Assembly: GCA_910577675.1 (NCBI GenBank)
Contig: CAJTOR010000010.1
Location: 32,433-96,432 of the forward strand
Source: an uncultured Lachnospiraceae bacterium
GTDB taxonomy: Bacteria; Bacillota; Clostridia; Lachnospirales; Lachnospiraceae
DNA: 64,000 nucleotides
Direction: 5' to 3'
Position 1 is the stretch's first letter. Each line of letters opens with the position of its first letter. The notes under the pieces were generated by a model. It did no database searches. It was not told where the DNA came from and saw only the letters and a program-made list of their open reading frames with translations. This document shows positions 38,929-47,723 of this stretch, piece by piece. Position numbers and translations under genes: made by a program.

Positions 38929-41482
38929 GCAAAAAAGCAAACGGAAAAAAGGGCGGGCATCATTCCTGCGCCTCTCCATTTTGTTGGTTTTTTGTATTTT
39001 GGTTCTAATTGTAGGGGCGGTGTCGAGAAAAATATCGAGGAAGATGTCAGAGTCTGCCATCCAGAATGTGAGTGAGAGCCTGGATTTGATTCAATGCACC
39101 ATCGAGGCAATACTGCGCAGTGAAACAGAGTTCCAGAGCCTGATTGCCAAAGAAATTGCGAGGGCAGAAGATCCCGAGCAATATATCAGTACCTATGGAA
39201 AAAATAAGATGATGGCGCGATTGTCACTTATCATGACGGGGGAAACGTCGGGGGTGTCAAGCAATGGGGAACCATTTACCGAAGAAGGGTTGGATTTTTC
39301 GGCGGGGGGATGCATTGAAGGGTTGCCGGTTTCAAAGTCTTACGTAAACTATATGGGGGCGTGGTCCTATACAATAAAATGCCCGATCGAGCGGGATGGG
39401 CAGGAAATCGGGATGCTCTATGCCGAATATATATACGATGCGATTGATAAATCCCTTCCAAACGAATTTTATAATAAAGAAGCAACACTTTATATTATGG
39501 ATGCCGCGAGTGAACGCTTTGTCCTGAAACCAAAGGGGATGGGACAGAGGGACGCGGGGCATCTGAACCTGGACGATTTTTACAGGGCGAACAGTATCCA
39601 GGATGAAGAGATAAAGAGGGAGGTTTCCGAATGTCTTAATACGGGGAATAATCTCCTGTTTTACCACGATATCCGGAAGGAAGATGCACTTAATTATATG
39701 TGGTCGGTCAATGACGGGACTATTTTTTTGGTTGGTTATGTGCCTGTGGAAGCAATCCAGCGGGAGGGAAAGACAGTCAACCAGAATATTTTCATCGTTG
39801 TGGTATCCATGCTGGTCGCATTCTTTCTGTGTGTTGTCCTGTATTACATGAATTCCAGGCAGCAGGAGAGAGTCCGCAGGGAGCGGGAAGAAGAGAGGAA
39901 GATCCATAACAGGCAACTGTCCGAGGCATTGAGGGCGGCACAGATTGCAAGCGAATCAAAAACCATGTTTCTCTCCAATATGTCGCACGATATCCGCACG
40001 CCGATGAACGCGGTATTGGGTTTTACCACTCTTTTAGCCAAGGATGCGGAAAATCCGGGCAAAGTGCGGGAATACACGAAAAAGATTATGGCTTCGGGGC
40101 AGCATTTGCTCAGTTTGATTAACGATATTTTGGATGTATCCAAAATCGAGAGCGGGAAGGTTGTACTTAACTATGAGAAATTCGCGCTTAACGATGTGGT
40201 TTCTTCCGTGGAAGCAATTATCCAGCCCATGGCAAAAGCAAAGGGGCAGGAGTTTAATCTGGAAGTAACGGGGATACGGCATGAGAATCTTGTGGGGGAT
40301 GAAACGAGGATTAACCAGATACTGATTAATCTGCTTTCAAATGCTGTAAAGTACACACCTGAATGCGGGCATATATGGCTGCGTATAATTGGACTCGGAC
40401 AGTATTCAAGCCAGTATGAGCGCATCCGCATTGAAGTCGAGGATGACGGATACGGGATGACACAGGAGTACCTGAAAACTATTTTCGATGCCTTTACCAG
40501 GGCGGAGAATAGTACGACAAACAAGGTTCAGGGCACCGGGCTTGGCATGGCAATCACCAAGAGTATTGTGGAATTGATGGGCGGAACCATTGAGGTGTCA
40601 AGCGAGGTTGATAAGGGGACTATATTTGTGGTGAGTCTGGAACTGCGTATTCCGCAGGAACAGGCGGACTGGCAGTTCTTAAAAGAGAGAGGAATCACCC
40701 ATATCCTTTTGGTGGGAGCGGATGAGGAATGTATAAAAAATGTCAGGGCACTTATACAGGGGGATATCGGTCTGACAACGGTTGATGATACTTTAAAGGC
40801 AATCACCCTGATTAAGGAGGATAAAGAGGGATGCCCGCTTGTGCTTACGGACTGGGAAGCCTGCGGTTTGTCGGCAGTCAGAGAAATACGGGAAGAATTT
40901 AATAAGATGCCCATTCTCCTCCTGGCAAAATATGAGGCGGAGGGAACGGAGGAAGCACTTTTGCTCGGACATATGGCGGTCCTTACGAAACCGTTTTTCG
41001 TTTCAGCCCTGAAGGAGAGTGTTGTCGGGTTGTGGGCACAGCCGGATAGCTCAAAGAAGGAGGAAGCGCCAAGGGAAGTCAGTGGTTTTAAGGGGCTTCG
41101 TTTTCTGGCAGCGGAGGACAATGAGATTAACGCGGAGATTCTGGGGGAACTTTTGGAGATTGAGGGGGCTTACTGCGAGATTGTCGAAAACGGGAAACTG
41201 GCGGTGGAGCGCTTTGAACAATCAGAAAAGGGTGAGTTTGATGCGGTTTTGATGGATGTCCAGATGCCGGTGATGAACGGGCATGAAGCGGCGAGAGCCA
41301 TCCGCTCCCTGAGGCGGGAGGATGCGGGAAGCATCCCTATTATAGCCATGACGGCAAATGCCTTTGCTGAGGATGAGAGGGCAGCACTGGATGCAGGTAT
41401 GAATGCCCATGTGCCAAAACCGCTTGATATGGAAGTGCTAAAAAAGGTTGTAAGGCAATATATCGGACGGGAGGAGTCATAA
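38921..41482 (+). CDS. Hybrid sensor histidine kinase with two receiver domains
   Basis: An 853-residue membrane kinase. One helix lies near residues 15-35, an extracytoplasmic sensor domain spans ~36-288, a second helix ~290-312, then a coiled coil. HisKA carries SHDIRTPMNAVLGF (phosphorylated His near 355); the ATPase domain has LLSNAVKYTP (N box), DDGYGM (G1) and GTGLGMAIT (G2). Two receiver domains follow. The first is degenerate: the expected phospho-Asp region reads LVLTDWEACGLS and the N-terminal acidic pair is GAD. The second is intact, with AAEDNEIN, VLMDVQMPVMNG (Asp near 778) and a conserved Lys in VPKPLD. No DNA-binding output is fused, and no Hpt or separate regulator is adjacent. 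The downstream binding-protein gene overlaps its stop by one base, pointing to joint sensing. Confidence 0.93.
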   Translation: MNKQKSKRKKGRASFLRLSILLVFCILVLIVGAVSRKISRKMSESAIQNVSESLDLIQCTIEAILRSETEFQSLIAKEIARAEDPEQYISTYGKNKMMARLSLIMTGETSGVSSNGEPFTEEGLDFSAGGCIEGLPVSKSYVNYMGAWSYTIKCPIERDGQEIGMLYAEYIYDAIDKSLPNEFYNKEATLYIMDAASERFVLKPKGMGQRDAGHLNLDDFYRANSIQDEEIKREVSECLNTGNNLLFYHDIRKEDALNYMWSVNDGTIFLVGYVPVEAIQREGKTVNQNIFIVVVSMLVAFFLCVVLYYMNSRQQERVRREREEERKIHNRQLSEALRAAQIASESKTMFLSNMSHDIRTPMNAVLGFTTLLAKDAENPGKVREYTKKIMASGQHLLSLINDILDVSKIESGKVVLNYEKFALNDVVSSVEAIIQPMAKAKGQEFNLEVTGIRHENLVGDETRINQILINLLSNAVKYTPECGHIWLRIIGLGQYSSQYERIRIEVEDDGYGMTQEYLKTIFDAFTRAENSTTNKVQGTGLGMAITKSIVELMGGTIEVSSEVDKGTIFVVSLELRIPQEQADWQFLKERGITHILLVGADEECIKNVRALIQGDIGLTTVDDTLKAITLIKEDKEGCPLVLTDWEACGLSAVREIREEFNKMPILLLAKYEAEGTEEALLLGHMAVLTKPFFVSALKESVVGLWAQPDSSKKEEAPREVSGFKGLRFLAAEDNEINAEILGELLEIEGAYCEIVENGKLAVERFEQSEKGEFDAVLMDVQMPVMNGHEAARAIRSLRREDAGSIPIIAMTANAFAEDERAALDAGMNAHVPKPLDMEVLKKVVRQYIGREES

Positions 41483-42795
41483 TGAATCAATATAAAAAAG
41501 GTGTGGCAAAAAGATATGTAGCCATCCTTGCTGCGGGGATTGTGATTTTGGCATCTGCTTCCTGTGGAAACGGGGAAAAAACGAAAAATTTGCTTCCGGG
41601 GGATAAGCAGAAGGAGAGGTTTGTCAATCTGTTCAGCCCCATGGAAAAGATTGATCCTGATGCGGAAAATGTAGCGAGGAGCGCATCGGATTTAACCGTT
41701 ATGATGGCGGAGGAGCAGCTTGGGGTAACCGTGGGCTACATGACTTACACGGCGGAAGACTATCAGGATAAAACATATGATGATGTTGTTCTTGAGCGGG
41801 CGCGCAATAATATGGATGATATCTATCTGCTTAACCCTGATACCCTTTTGGCGCTGGGAGCCGAGGGTAAACTAATGGATTTATCCGGTCTTGAATGCGC
41901 AGAAAACCTTAGGGATATTATCAGGGTAGCCAACACTGTAGATGGGAAGCTTGTGGCAATCCCGCAGGAAGTGGTAGCATACGGTCTTTTTGTCAATGTG
42001 GATATGTTTCGGCAGTACGGTCTGGAACTTCCAAAAACGCCGGAGGAATTTTTGGAATGCTGCCGTGTATTTAAGGAAAATGGAATAGAAACCCCGATCG
42101 GTGCCAATCGCTGGTGGCTGGAAAATTTTGTATTTGCCATATCCTATGCGGATTTGTATAACGGGGGAAATACTGAGGCGGAGATTGAGGCGTTAAATAG
42201 CGGGGAAGCCAAGTACAGCGATTATATGCGGCCTGGGTTTGAATTTCTAAAGAAACTGATTGATCTTGGATATATTGACAAGGAAAAGGCAATTGTCAGT
42301 GAGGCTATCGAGGCGGAAGGACCTGATTTTCTGGCGGGGAAGACCCCAATCGTTATGGCGTACTGGGGAGCAGCGAACACGGAAACTGCTTACGGAAAAA
42401 CAGATTTTGAGATGCAGGTTATCGGCTTTCCAAGCAGCAGGGGTCAGATGCCGGTAATGCCGATGACAGGTTTTGGCATTGGTGTGGAAGCGGAACATGC
42501 GGAGGATGCTATGCGCGTTCTCGATGTTATGCTCTCTGATGAGGCGCTTAAAGTCTATTCGGAAACCAACCGTGTTATCTCACCTTCCAAAAATATCAAG
42601 GTGGACTGCGTTCCGGCACTTAGCCCGCTTAATAACAGGATTGAGGAAGGAGTTTATGTGCTGGGTTCGAATGCGGGGATGAAGGTGGAACAGTGGGGAA
42701 ATACCTGCCAGATTGTGCGCAAACTGTTAGGAGGTGCCACAGTGGATGAGTGCATGGAAGCGTTTGATAAGCTGCAGGAAGAAACACTCAAATAG
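41482..42795 (+). CDS. Extracellular solute-binding lipoprotein, family 1
   Basis: A 437-residue ABC-type sugar-binding protein. The N terminus ends in a lipobox (LASASC) predicting lipid attachment to the outer face of the membrane. The body follows the family 1 bi-lobed pattern: KLVAIPQEVVAYGLFVNVDM, LPKTPEEFLECC and AGKTPIVMAYWGAAN. The start ATG overlaps the kinase stop codon (TAATG), and no permease or ATPase gene follows. The likely role is ligand capture for the adjacent kinase sensor domain rather than transport; this is inference from gene order. A transporter encoded elsewhere could also use it. Confidence 0.88.
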   Translation: MNQYKKGVAKRYVAILAAGIVILASASCGNGEKTKNLLPGDKQKERFVNLFSPMEKIDPDAENVARSASDLTVMMAEEQLGVTVGYMTYTAEDYQDKTYDDVVLERARNNMDDIYLLNPDTLLALGAEGKLMDLSGLECAENLRDIIRVANTVDGKLVAIPQEVVAYGLFVNVDMFRQYGLELPKTPEEFLECCRVFKENGIETPIGANRWWLENFVFAISYADLYNGGNTEAEIEALNSGEAKYSDYMRPGFEFLKKLIDLGYIDKEKAIVSEAIEAEGPDFLAGKTPIVMAYWGAANTETAYGKTDFEMQVIGFPSSRGQMPVMPMTGFGIGVEAEHAEDAMRVLDVMLSDEALKVYSETNRVISPSKNIKVDCVPALSPLNNRIEEGVYVLGSNAGMKVEQWGNTCQIVRKLLGGATVDECMEAFDKLQEETLK

Positions 42796-42952
42796 ACCTG
42801 GATGGTTAAACCTGTTTTTGTTTATATTTACATGAGATATGTAGTGCAATGTTATGGATGGTCAGGTAAATGGACATTCAAAAACGTTTTCGATCGGAAA
42901 AAATATATGCAATTCTCACAAAAAATAAATTGGATTATCGTCATAATTAGTA

Positions 42953-42981
42953 TTTACTTTGTGCAATTTTTTTGCTAAACT
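42953..42981 (+). promoter_or_regulatory. Putative promoter for the small LPKTG protein
   Basis: TTTACT at 42953-42958 and TAAACT at 42976-42981 with a 17-base spacer, 29 bases before the start. Confidence 0.55.
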
Positions 42982-43009
42982 GTGATTATCAAAATATCAG
43001 GAGGTAGTA

Positions 43010-43660
43010 TTGATTATGGGGTTTAAAAAATTTGTTGCGGCTGCCTTAGCAGCAGGATTTTGCATGGTTTCAGCAGTGACACCGGCAAAGGCGGACATTT
43101 CAAATGTCGAGGTGGCAGTTGACTGGGCGGAGAAAGATACTGATTTTGTCCGTTTCAGCGCGATGGGCAGGGATATTGATATTGCGGATGTATACGGAAT
43201 TAAAATTACGTTTACATGCGCCGATATATCCGGCGGTGTCGGCGGCGGTTTGATTATCAACTGTGACACAAACGGCTGGGATCAGGCTGAGTGGGGAAAT
43301 GATGGCGCGGGCAAAGCGATCACGGCTGTGGAGACGGGCAATGCCGATGAGTACACGGTTACTAGGCTTTTGGATGCCCCAGTTTTTCAGGCGGACAACA
43401 CCTATGCGAATTTCTGCCTCTCCCACTGGTGGGGCGGAGATATCGTGATTACCGGTGCTGAATTCCTGGGTGCTGACGGAAAGGCTCTTGGCGCAGCCAC
43501 AGCTTCCTCCGGTGAAGTTTCCGCAGAAGCATCCGAGGGTGATGATGCAAAGGCTCCGCTTCCTAAGACCGGCCTTGTATCAAGTCTTGTATTTTTCGGT
43601 GCTGGCGCGGTGATTTCCGGTGCCGGCGCGATGGTTGTAAAGGGCAAAAAAGAAAAATAA
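43010..43660 (+). CDS. Small LPKTG-anchored exported protein
   Basis: A 216-residue surface protein. A signal peptide covers the first ~30 residues (KKFVAAALAAGFCMVSAVTP, cleavage near AKAD). The mature part is a single beta-rich domain of ~130 residues with WAEKDTDFVRFSAMG and HWWGGDIVITGAEFLG, resembling carbohydrate-binding modules in aromatic content, though no family is assigned. A short Ala/Glu-rich linker leads to LPKTG at 184-188, a hydrophobic span and a basic tail, the sortase sorting signal. AGGAGG is five bases from TTG 43010 and eleven from ATG 43016; either may be used. It is monocistronic with a strong terminator. Confidence 0.85.
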   Translation: MIMGFKKFVAAALAAGFCMVSAVTPAKADISNVEVAVDWAEKDTDFVRFSAMGRDIDIADVYGIKITFTCADISGGVGGGLIINCDTNGWDQAEWGNDGAGKAITAVETGNADEYTVTRLLDAPVFQADNTYANFCLSHWWGGDIVITGAEFLGADGKALGAATASSGEVSAEASEGDDAKAPLPKTGLVSSLVFFGAGAVISGAGAMVVKGKKEK

Positions 43661-43662
43661 AA

Positions 43663-43715
43663 CAGGGTAAGAAAAAAAGCTGTGTGTTATGCGCACAGCT
43701 TTTTTTCTTACCCTG
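43663..43715 (+). terminator. Very strong terminator after the small LPKTG gene
   Basis: A perfect 22-base-pair stem (43663-43684 with 43694-43715) and a 9-base loop; A7 in the left arm and T7 in the right arm make it active in either direction. Confidence 0.88.
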
Positions 43716-43931
43716 CAAAGGGGGAAACAAAAGTTTATCAAAACGATTTTTCGCTAAAAATTAAGCGAAAGAAGTTGCTTTTGGGCAGGTTTCCCGATAT
43801 AATATTGCCAGAGGCAGTGCCGTTAAAAGGATTTTTATTGTGTTTTCTGGCATTTCTTGCGTCCTGCGAGTAAAATGTCTTTGGAAAAGACAGAATAGGG
43901 TGTGGAAAGACAGATTTTGGAGGGAAATATT

Positions 43932-44693
43932 TTGAGTAAAAAACTGATATCGTGGAATGTAAATGGGCTGAGAGCCTGCATGGGTAAGGGGTTCGAGGAT
44001 TTTTTTAAGACGGTGGATGCGGATGTGTTCTGCCTGCAGGAAACAAAACTTTCTTCGGGGCAGCTTGATTTCAACCCGGAAGGCTATCAGTCATTCTGGA
44101 ATTATGCTCAGAAAAAGGGATATTCCGGGACAGCACTTTTCTCAAAGGAAACGCCAAAAAGTGTGGTTTATGGTATGGGGATCGAAGAACATGATAATGA
44201 GGGGCGCGTGATTGCCGCGGAGTTTGAATATTATTACGTGGTGACGGTTTACACGCCGAACTCGCAGAGGGAGCTGACAAGGCTATCCTACCGCATGCTC
44301 TGGGAGGATGCCTTCAGGGGGTATCTGAACGGGCTGAGGAAGAAAAAGCCCGTTATTGTCTGCGGTGATATGAATGTGGCACACCAGGAGATTGATTTGA
44401 AAAACCCGAAAACCAATGTGGGGAACGCCGGTTTTACCGATGAGGAGAGGGGGAAGATGACCGAGTTATTAAAGAGCGGGTTTATTGATACTTTCCGCCA
44501 TTTTTATCCGGATACAGGTGACAGATATTCGTGGTGGTCCTATATGTTCCATGCCCGCGAGCGCAATATGGGATGGCGCATTGACTATTTCCTCGCTTCT
44601 GCGGAACTTGAGAAGGAACTGGTTTCTGCCGATATCCACGGGCAGGTTATGGGTTCGGACCACTGCCCGGTCGAACTTGTGGTTGCGCGGTAG
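43932..44693 (+). CDS. xth: Exodeoxyribonuclease III
   Basis: A 253-residue AP endonuclease/3'-5' exonuclease of base excision repair. The family motifs are all present: ISWNVNGLRA, CLQETKL with the metal-binding Glu, VYTPNSQ, CGDMNVAHQEIDL with the catalytic Asp/Asn, GWRIDYFLAS and GSDHCPVEL with the catalytic Asp-His. The start is TTG 43932, seven bases after GGAGGG; no ATG in frame has a site. The gene is convergent with the YdcF-family gene, with only 41 bases between stop codons. Confidence 0.94.
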   Translation: MSKKLISWNVNGLRACMGKGFEDFFKTVDADVFCLQETKLSSGQLDFNPEGYQSFWNYAQKKGYSGTALFSKETPKSVVYGMGIEEHDNEGRVIAAEFEYYYVVTVYTPNSQRELTRLSYRMLWEDAFRGYLNGLRKKKPVIVCGDMNVAHQEIDLKNPKTNVGNAGFTDEERGKMTELLKSGFIDTFRHFYPDTGDRYSWWSYMFHARERNMGWRIDYFLASAELEKELVSADIHGQVMGSDHCPVELVVAR

Positions 44694-44734
44694 TGCAGTG
44701 AGGCACCCGGAGTAAGAAATCCCTGCCCACATAT

Positions 44735-45496
44735 TTAGAGGTTGCCGGACAGGAAGTCCTTTACAAGGGCAAAAAATTCCCTTATAAAATAATGCGGTGT
44801 TGTGAGCAGGAACTGTCCGGCGGAGAGGGTGGAACTGTTTGCGTAGCCGCATTTCTTTGCGATAAGTCCCGCGCGCATGCAGTGGAAATCGTTTGTGACG
44901 ATAATGGTTTTTGTGGAGGCATCCGGCAAAAGTGAAAGGCAAAAGCGCAGGTTTTCCACGGTGTTGGTCGATTGATCTTCCAAAAGGATTCGGGAGGGGT
45001 CGATACCGGAGGCGATAAGACCGTTTTTTATTGCCATCGCCTCGGACAGGTTTTCCCCCTTTCCCTGCCCGCCGGAGCAGATAACTTTTAGTTCTGGGTG
45101 GGTCATCAGGTATTTGGCGGCCGCGTCGATCCTGGATTTTAGGGTGAGGGACGGTGTATCCCCGCGCACCTGCGCCCCGAGCACAATCATATATTCGGCT
45201 TCTTTTTCGGGCTCCTTTGCGGCGCTGTGCAAAATAGAGCACTCGGTGGCAAGAAGCAGCAAAAGCGAAATCCATACGCAGGCTGAAACGGCTGGTGTGA
45301 GAAAACGCCAAGGGGCTTTATCCATCCTGCTAATGCCCATGTGAAGCAGTAGGGAAGCCGCTGCGCAGCAGGCTGAAAGAAAAGGCCAGAACCATAAAAA
45401 TGAAGTCCTAATGCCGGAATAGGCGGCAATCAGGATAAAATAGAGCAGGGATAAAATGCAGACTGCATTTAACAGGTAAATCGTTGTTTTTGTCAT
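44735..45496 (-). CDS. YdcF/SanA/ElyC-family (DUF218) membrane protein
   Basis: A 253-residue protein with about three N-terminal hydrophobic helices (residues ~5-27, ~32-52, ~65-85) and a C-terminal DUF218 domain. Family features are YMIVLGAQVRGDTPS near the domain start, ICSGGQGKGENLSEA, LLEDQSTNTVENLRF and IIVTNDFHCMRA. Relatives act in cell-envelope maintenance (ElyC, SanA), but the chemistry is not settled. The domain should face outward. A GAAGGGA site precedes the start. The start region overlaps the upstream stretch of the divergent ArsR gene by position only. Confidence 0.88.
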   Translation of the reverse strand: MTKTTIYLLNAVCILSLLYFILIAAYSGIRTSFLWFWPFLSACCAAASLLLHMGISRMDKAPWRFLTPAVSACVWISLLLLLATECSILHSAAKEPEKEAEYMIVLGAQVRGDTPSLTLKSRIDAAAKYLMTHPELKVICSGGQGKGENLSEAMAIKNGLIASGIDPSRILLEDQSTNTVENLRFCLSLLPDASTKTIIVTNDFHCMRAGLIAKKCGYANSSTLSAGQFLLTTPHYFIREFFALVKDFLSGNL

Positions 45497-45651
45497 ATGG
45501 TTTTTCCCTTCATAATAGTTTTGTTTCCGGTTTACGCCTCGATGATAACATGTTTTTTTGTGCGGTGCAAGGCTTGGGGGAGAAATGTAAGGAAAAGATA
45601 AGAAAAGTTAAGGAAAATGGCTGTTGCCTGGAAAGGAAGAGGAAGGAAAAA

Positions 45652-46575
45652 ATGGAACCGTCGGTAGTATTTGGGCTGGATGATACAAGGCGGCTGGTGC
45701 TGCTTGGAAAGGCGCTGTCGGTAGAAACGCGCCTTGATATTCTAAAACTTCTCTGTGGGAGGGAACGAAATATTAATGAAATTGCAGAGGAACTTTCCAT
45801 CCCGCCTTCCTCTGCGGCATCGCATGTCCGGGTACTTGAGGCGGCGGGTCTGATAAAGACGGCGCTGCAGCCGGGAATCCGCGGGTCAATGAAACTTTGC
45901 AGCAAGGTGGTGGAGTATGCGGAACTTGAGTTAGTCACAACAAACAAGATCGGAGGACGGATGGAGGTTATCGAAATGCCGATCGGGAATTTCGTGGATT
46001 ACTATGTGGAACCCACCTGCGGTCTGGTCGGTGAGAAGGGACCGATCGGTGAGGAGGATGAGCCGCGGTGTTTTTACTATCCGGAGCGCACGAACGCAAA
46101 GCTTTTATGGCTTGGGAAGGGGTATGTGGAGTACCGCTTCCCGAACAATGTGCTAAAGCGCGCGACGGAGGAGCGCGCGGAACTTTCTTTTGAGGTCTGT
46201 TCGGAAGACCATGAGTTCAACCTTAACTGGCCTTCGGATATTACTGTCTGGATGAATGGCAGGGAAGCGGGGACATTTTTATGCCCGAGCGATTTTGGGG
46301 GAAGAAGGGGAAAACTGAATCCCGACTGGTGGCCTGATAAAAATACCCAGTACGGCATGTTAAAAACCTGGTCATTTACGCCGGACGGGACATTCCTTGA
46401 CGGGGAGAAGATTTCTGAGTGCACTTTGAAAGAGTATGGTCTTTCCGAGAACGAGTATATTTCAGTCCGCATCGGGATTAAGGAGGATGCCGGGCATAGA
46501 GGGGGACTAAATTTGTTTGGCAACTGTTTCGGCGACTATCCACAGGATATTAAACTTACATTATTTTACAAATAA
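45652..46575 (+). CDS. ArsR-type regulator with a large C-terminal domain
   Basis: A 307-residue protein; the start at 45652 follows GAGGAAGG. Residues ~10-90 are an ArsR winged helix-turn-helix (GKALSVETRLDILKLLCG, IAEELSIPPSSAASHVRVLE), with no cysteine pair of metal-sensing type. The remaining ~200 residues are a beta-rich domain with several Trp and Cys residues (WLGKGYVEYRFPNNV, NPDWWPDKNTQYG), unlike ordinary ~100-residue ArsR proteins. A ligand-binding role is plausible, perhaps for a sugar or aromatic compound, given the aromatic content. Target genes are unknown; the nearest downstream unit is the Tad-like locus 270 bases away. Confidence 0.82.
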   Translation: MEPSVVFGLDDTRRLVLLGKALSVETRLDILKLLCGRERNINEIAEELSIPPSSAASHVRVLEAAGLIKTALQPGIRGSMKLCSKVVEYAELELVTTNKIGGRMEVIEMPIGNFVDYYVEPTCGLVGEKGPIGEEDEPRCFYYPERTNAKLLWLGKGYVEYRFPNNVLKRATEERAELSFEVCSEDHEFNLNWPSDITVWMNGREAGTFLCPSDFGGRRGKLNPDWWPDKNTQYGMLKTWSFTPDGTFLDGEKISECTLKEYGLSENEYISVRIGIKEDAGHRGGLNLFGNCFGDYPQDIKLTLFYK

Positions 46576-46668
46576 AGTAAAATAATGGAGATTTTAGATG
46601 GGTAAAAAATACAGTGTTCCGCGGGTTTAATAAAATGGGTTAGTGCGCTAAAATCCGAAGTTCTCTGC

Positions 46669-46720
46669 ACTTTTTACAGATTTTAACATTATGTATTTTT
46701 AACAAAAATCGGTAAAAAGT
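46669..46720. repeat. 16-bp inverted repeat upstream of the Tad-like locus
   Basis: ACTTTTTACAGATTTT (46669-46684) and AAAATCGGTAAAAAGT (46705-46720) are inverted with one mismatch and a 20-base gap. It lies 28 bases before the predicted promoter at 46748. It has no following T run, so an operator or DNA-bending site is more likely than a terminator. Confidence 0.6.
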
Positions 46721-46747
46721 CTGTGAAAATCGACAATCAAATTTCTC

Positions 46748-46776
46748 TTTACAAATCATCGTTTATAAAATAAAAT
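46748..46776 (+). promoter_or_regulatory. Probable promoter of the Tad-like locus
   Basis: TTTACA at 46748-46753 and TAAAAT at 46771-46776 with a 17-base spacer, 72 bases before the first gene start. No other promoter of equal quality was seen between here and 59798. Confidence 0.6.
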
Positions 46777-46848
46777 AGTAACTGTCTTAATTATCTGATT
46801 TCAAAACGTTACAGCTTGATTATGTGCATGCCGGGAAGGAGAGGACTT

Positions 46849-47709
46849 GTGAAAGTCGCTTACTGGGGGAATGGCAGAAAAAGCGGAGTAACGTGTGCTT
46901 TGACGGCAATCGGCGTAACAGCCGTGCTGGCGTACCCATTTAAGATCACATTATTCGAGAATCATTACAACAAAAACGGAGTGCTCCGCTATTTGTTTCC
47001 GCGCAAATGGCAGTATTGTGTGGGGGAATCCGTCTACCGGGACCCCTTCTTAAAAACTCCTGTATACGGGAATTATCTGACCAATCAGTCCTATATTATG
47101 GAGCAGTCTTACAGTCTGAATGAGTCTTATACATTGATGGATGATGGGGGGAATTCTTTTGCATACCCGGTTATTGAATTGCTTGAGAGGGGATTGTACT
47201 ATGTCCCGCAGTTTACCAGTAATGCGGATCTATATGATTATCAGTTCCAGTGCGATCTGCTGCCTCTGCTTAAAAAATACCAGGAAATCGCTTTCATTGA
47301 CACTCAAAGGGAAAATACGATCAGCTCCAAAGTCATATTGGAGGATGCGGATATTGTTGTGGTTCTGCTCAGGCAGAATATGGATGAAATTCAGAGTTTT
47401 TTTCAAAATTATTCGTCTTTGGTTCCGAAAGCATTCTTTATTATCAGTGATTACCAGAAAAAAAGTCCGGTCAATCTGCAAAAAATAGTTTCCGAATTCG
47501 GGTTTCGCAGGGATTGTATCGGGGTGATCCCACATTCGGAGGAGTTTGGGCTTGCTGCTGCCTATGGCAGGATGATTGAATATATCAGCTCCAACTATAT
47601 GTCAAGTGAGGAGAAAGAGAGCCGTTATTTTATGCAGGAATTAAAGAAAACTACATTTTTGCTAATGCAGCAGGTAGTATTTAACCGGGAATTAGAAGAA
47701 GTGTTTTGA
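46849..47709 (+). CDS. CpaE/ParA-like protein with deviant P-loop (first of three)
   Basis: A 286-residue cytoplasmic protein starting at GTG 46849 behind AAGGAGAGG. The N terminus VAYWGNGRKSGVTCALTAI sits where ParA/MinD proteins carry KGGxGKS/T; the pattern resembles the WxxxxGxxGTT variant of CpaE/TadZ proteins, which position Tad machinery at the pole. Later segments IAFIDTQRENT and ADIVVVLLRQN correspond to the switch II and the nucleotide-base side of the fold, and AFFIISDYQKK to a further strand. ATP binding is uncertain because the P-loop is altered. It opens a run of thirteen same-strand genes with overlaps or tiny gaps. Confidence 0.68.
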   Translation: MKVAYWGNGRKSGVTCALTAIGVTAVLAYPFKITLFENHYNKNGVLRYLFPRKWQYCVGESVYRDPFLKTPVYGNYLTNQSYIMEQSYSLNESYTLMDDGGNSFAYPVIELLERGLYYVPQFTSNADLYDYQFQCDLLPLLKKYQEIAFIDTQRENTISSKVILEDADIVVVLLRQNMDEIQSFFQNYSSLVPKAFFIISDYQKKSPVNLQKIVSEFGFRRDCIGVIPHSEEFGLAAAYGRMIEYISSNYMSSEEKESRYFMQELKKTTFLLMQQVVFNRELEEVF

Positions 47710-47723
47710 TGTGGGGGGATGGA

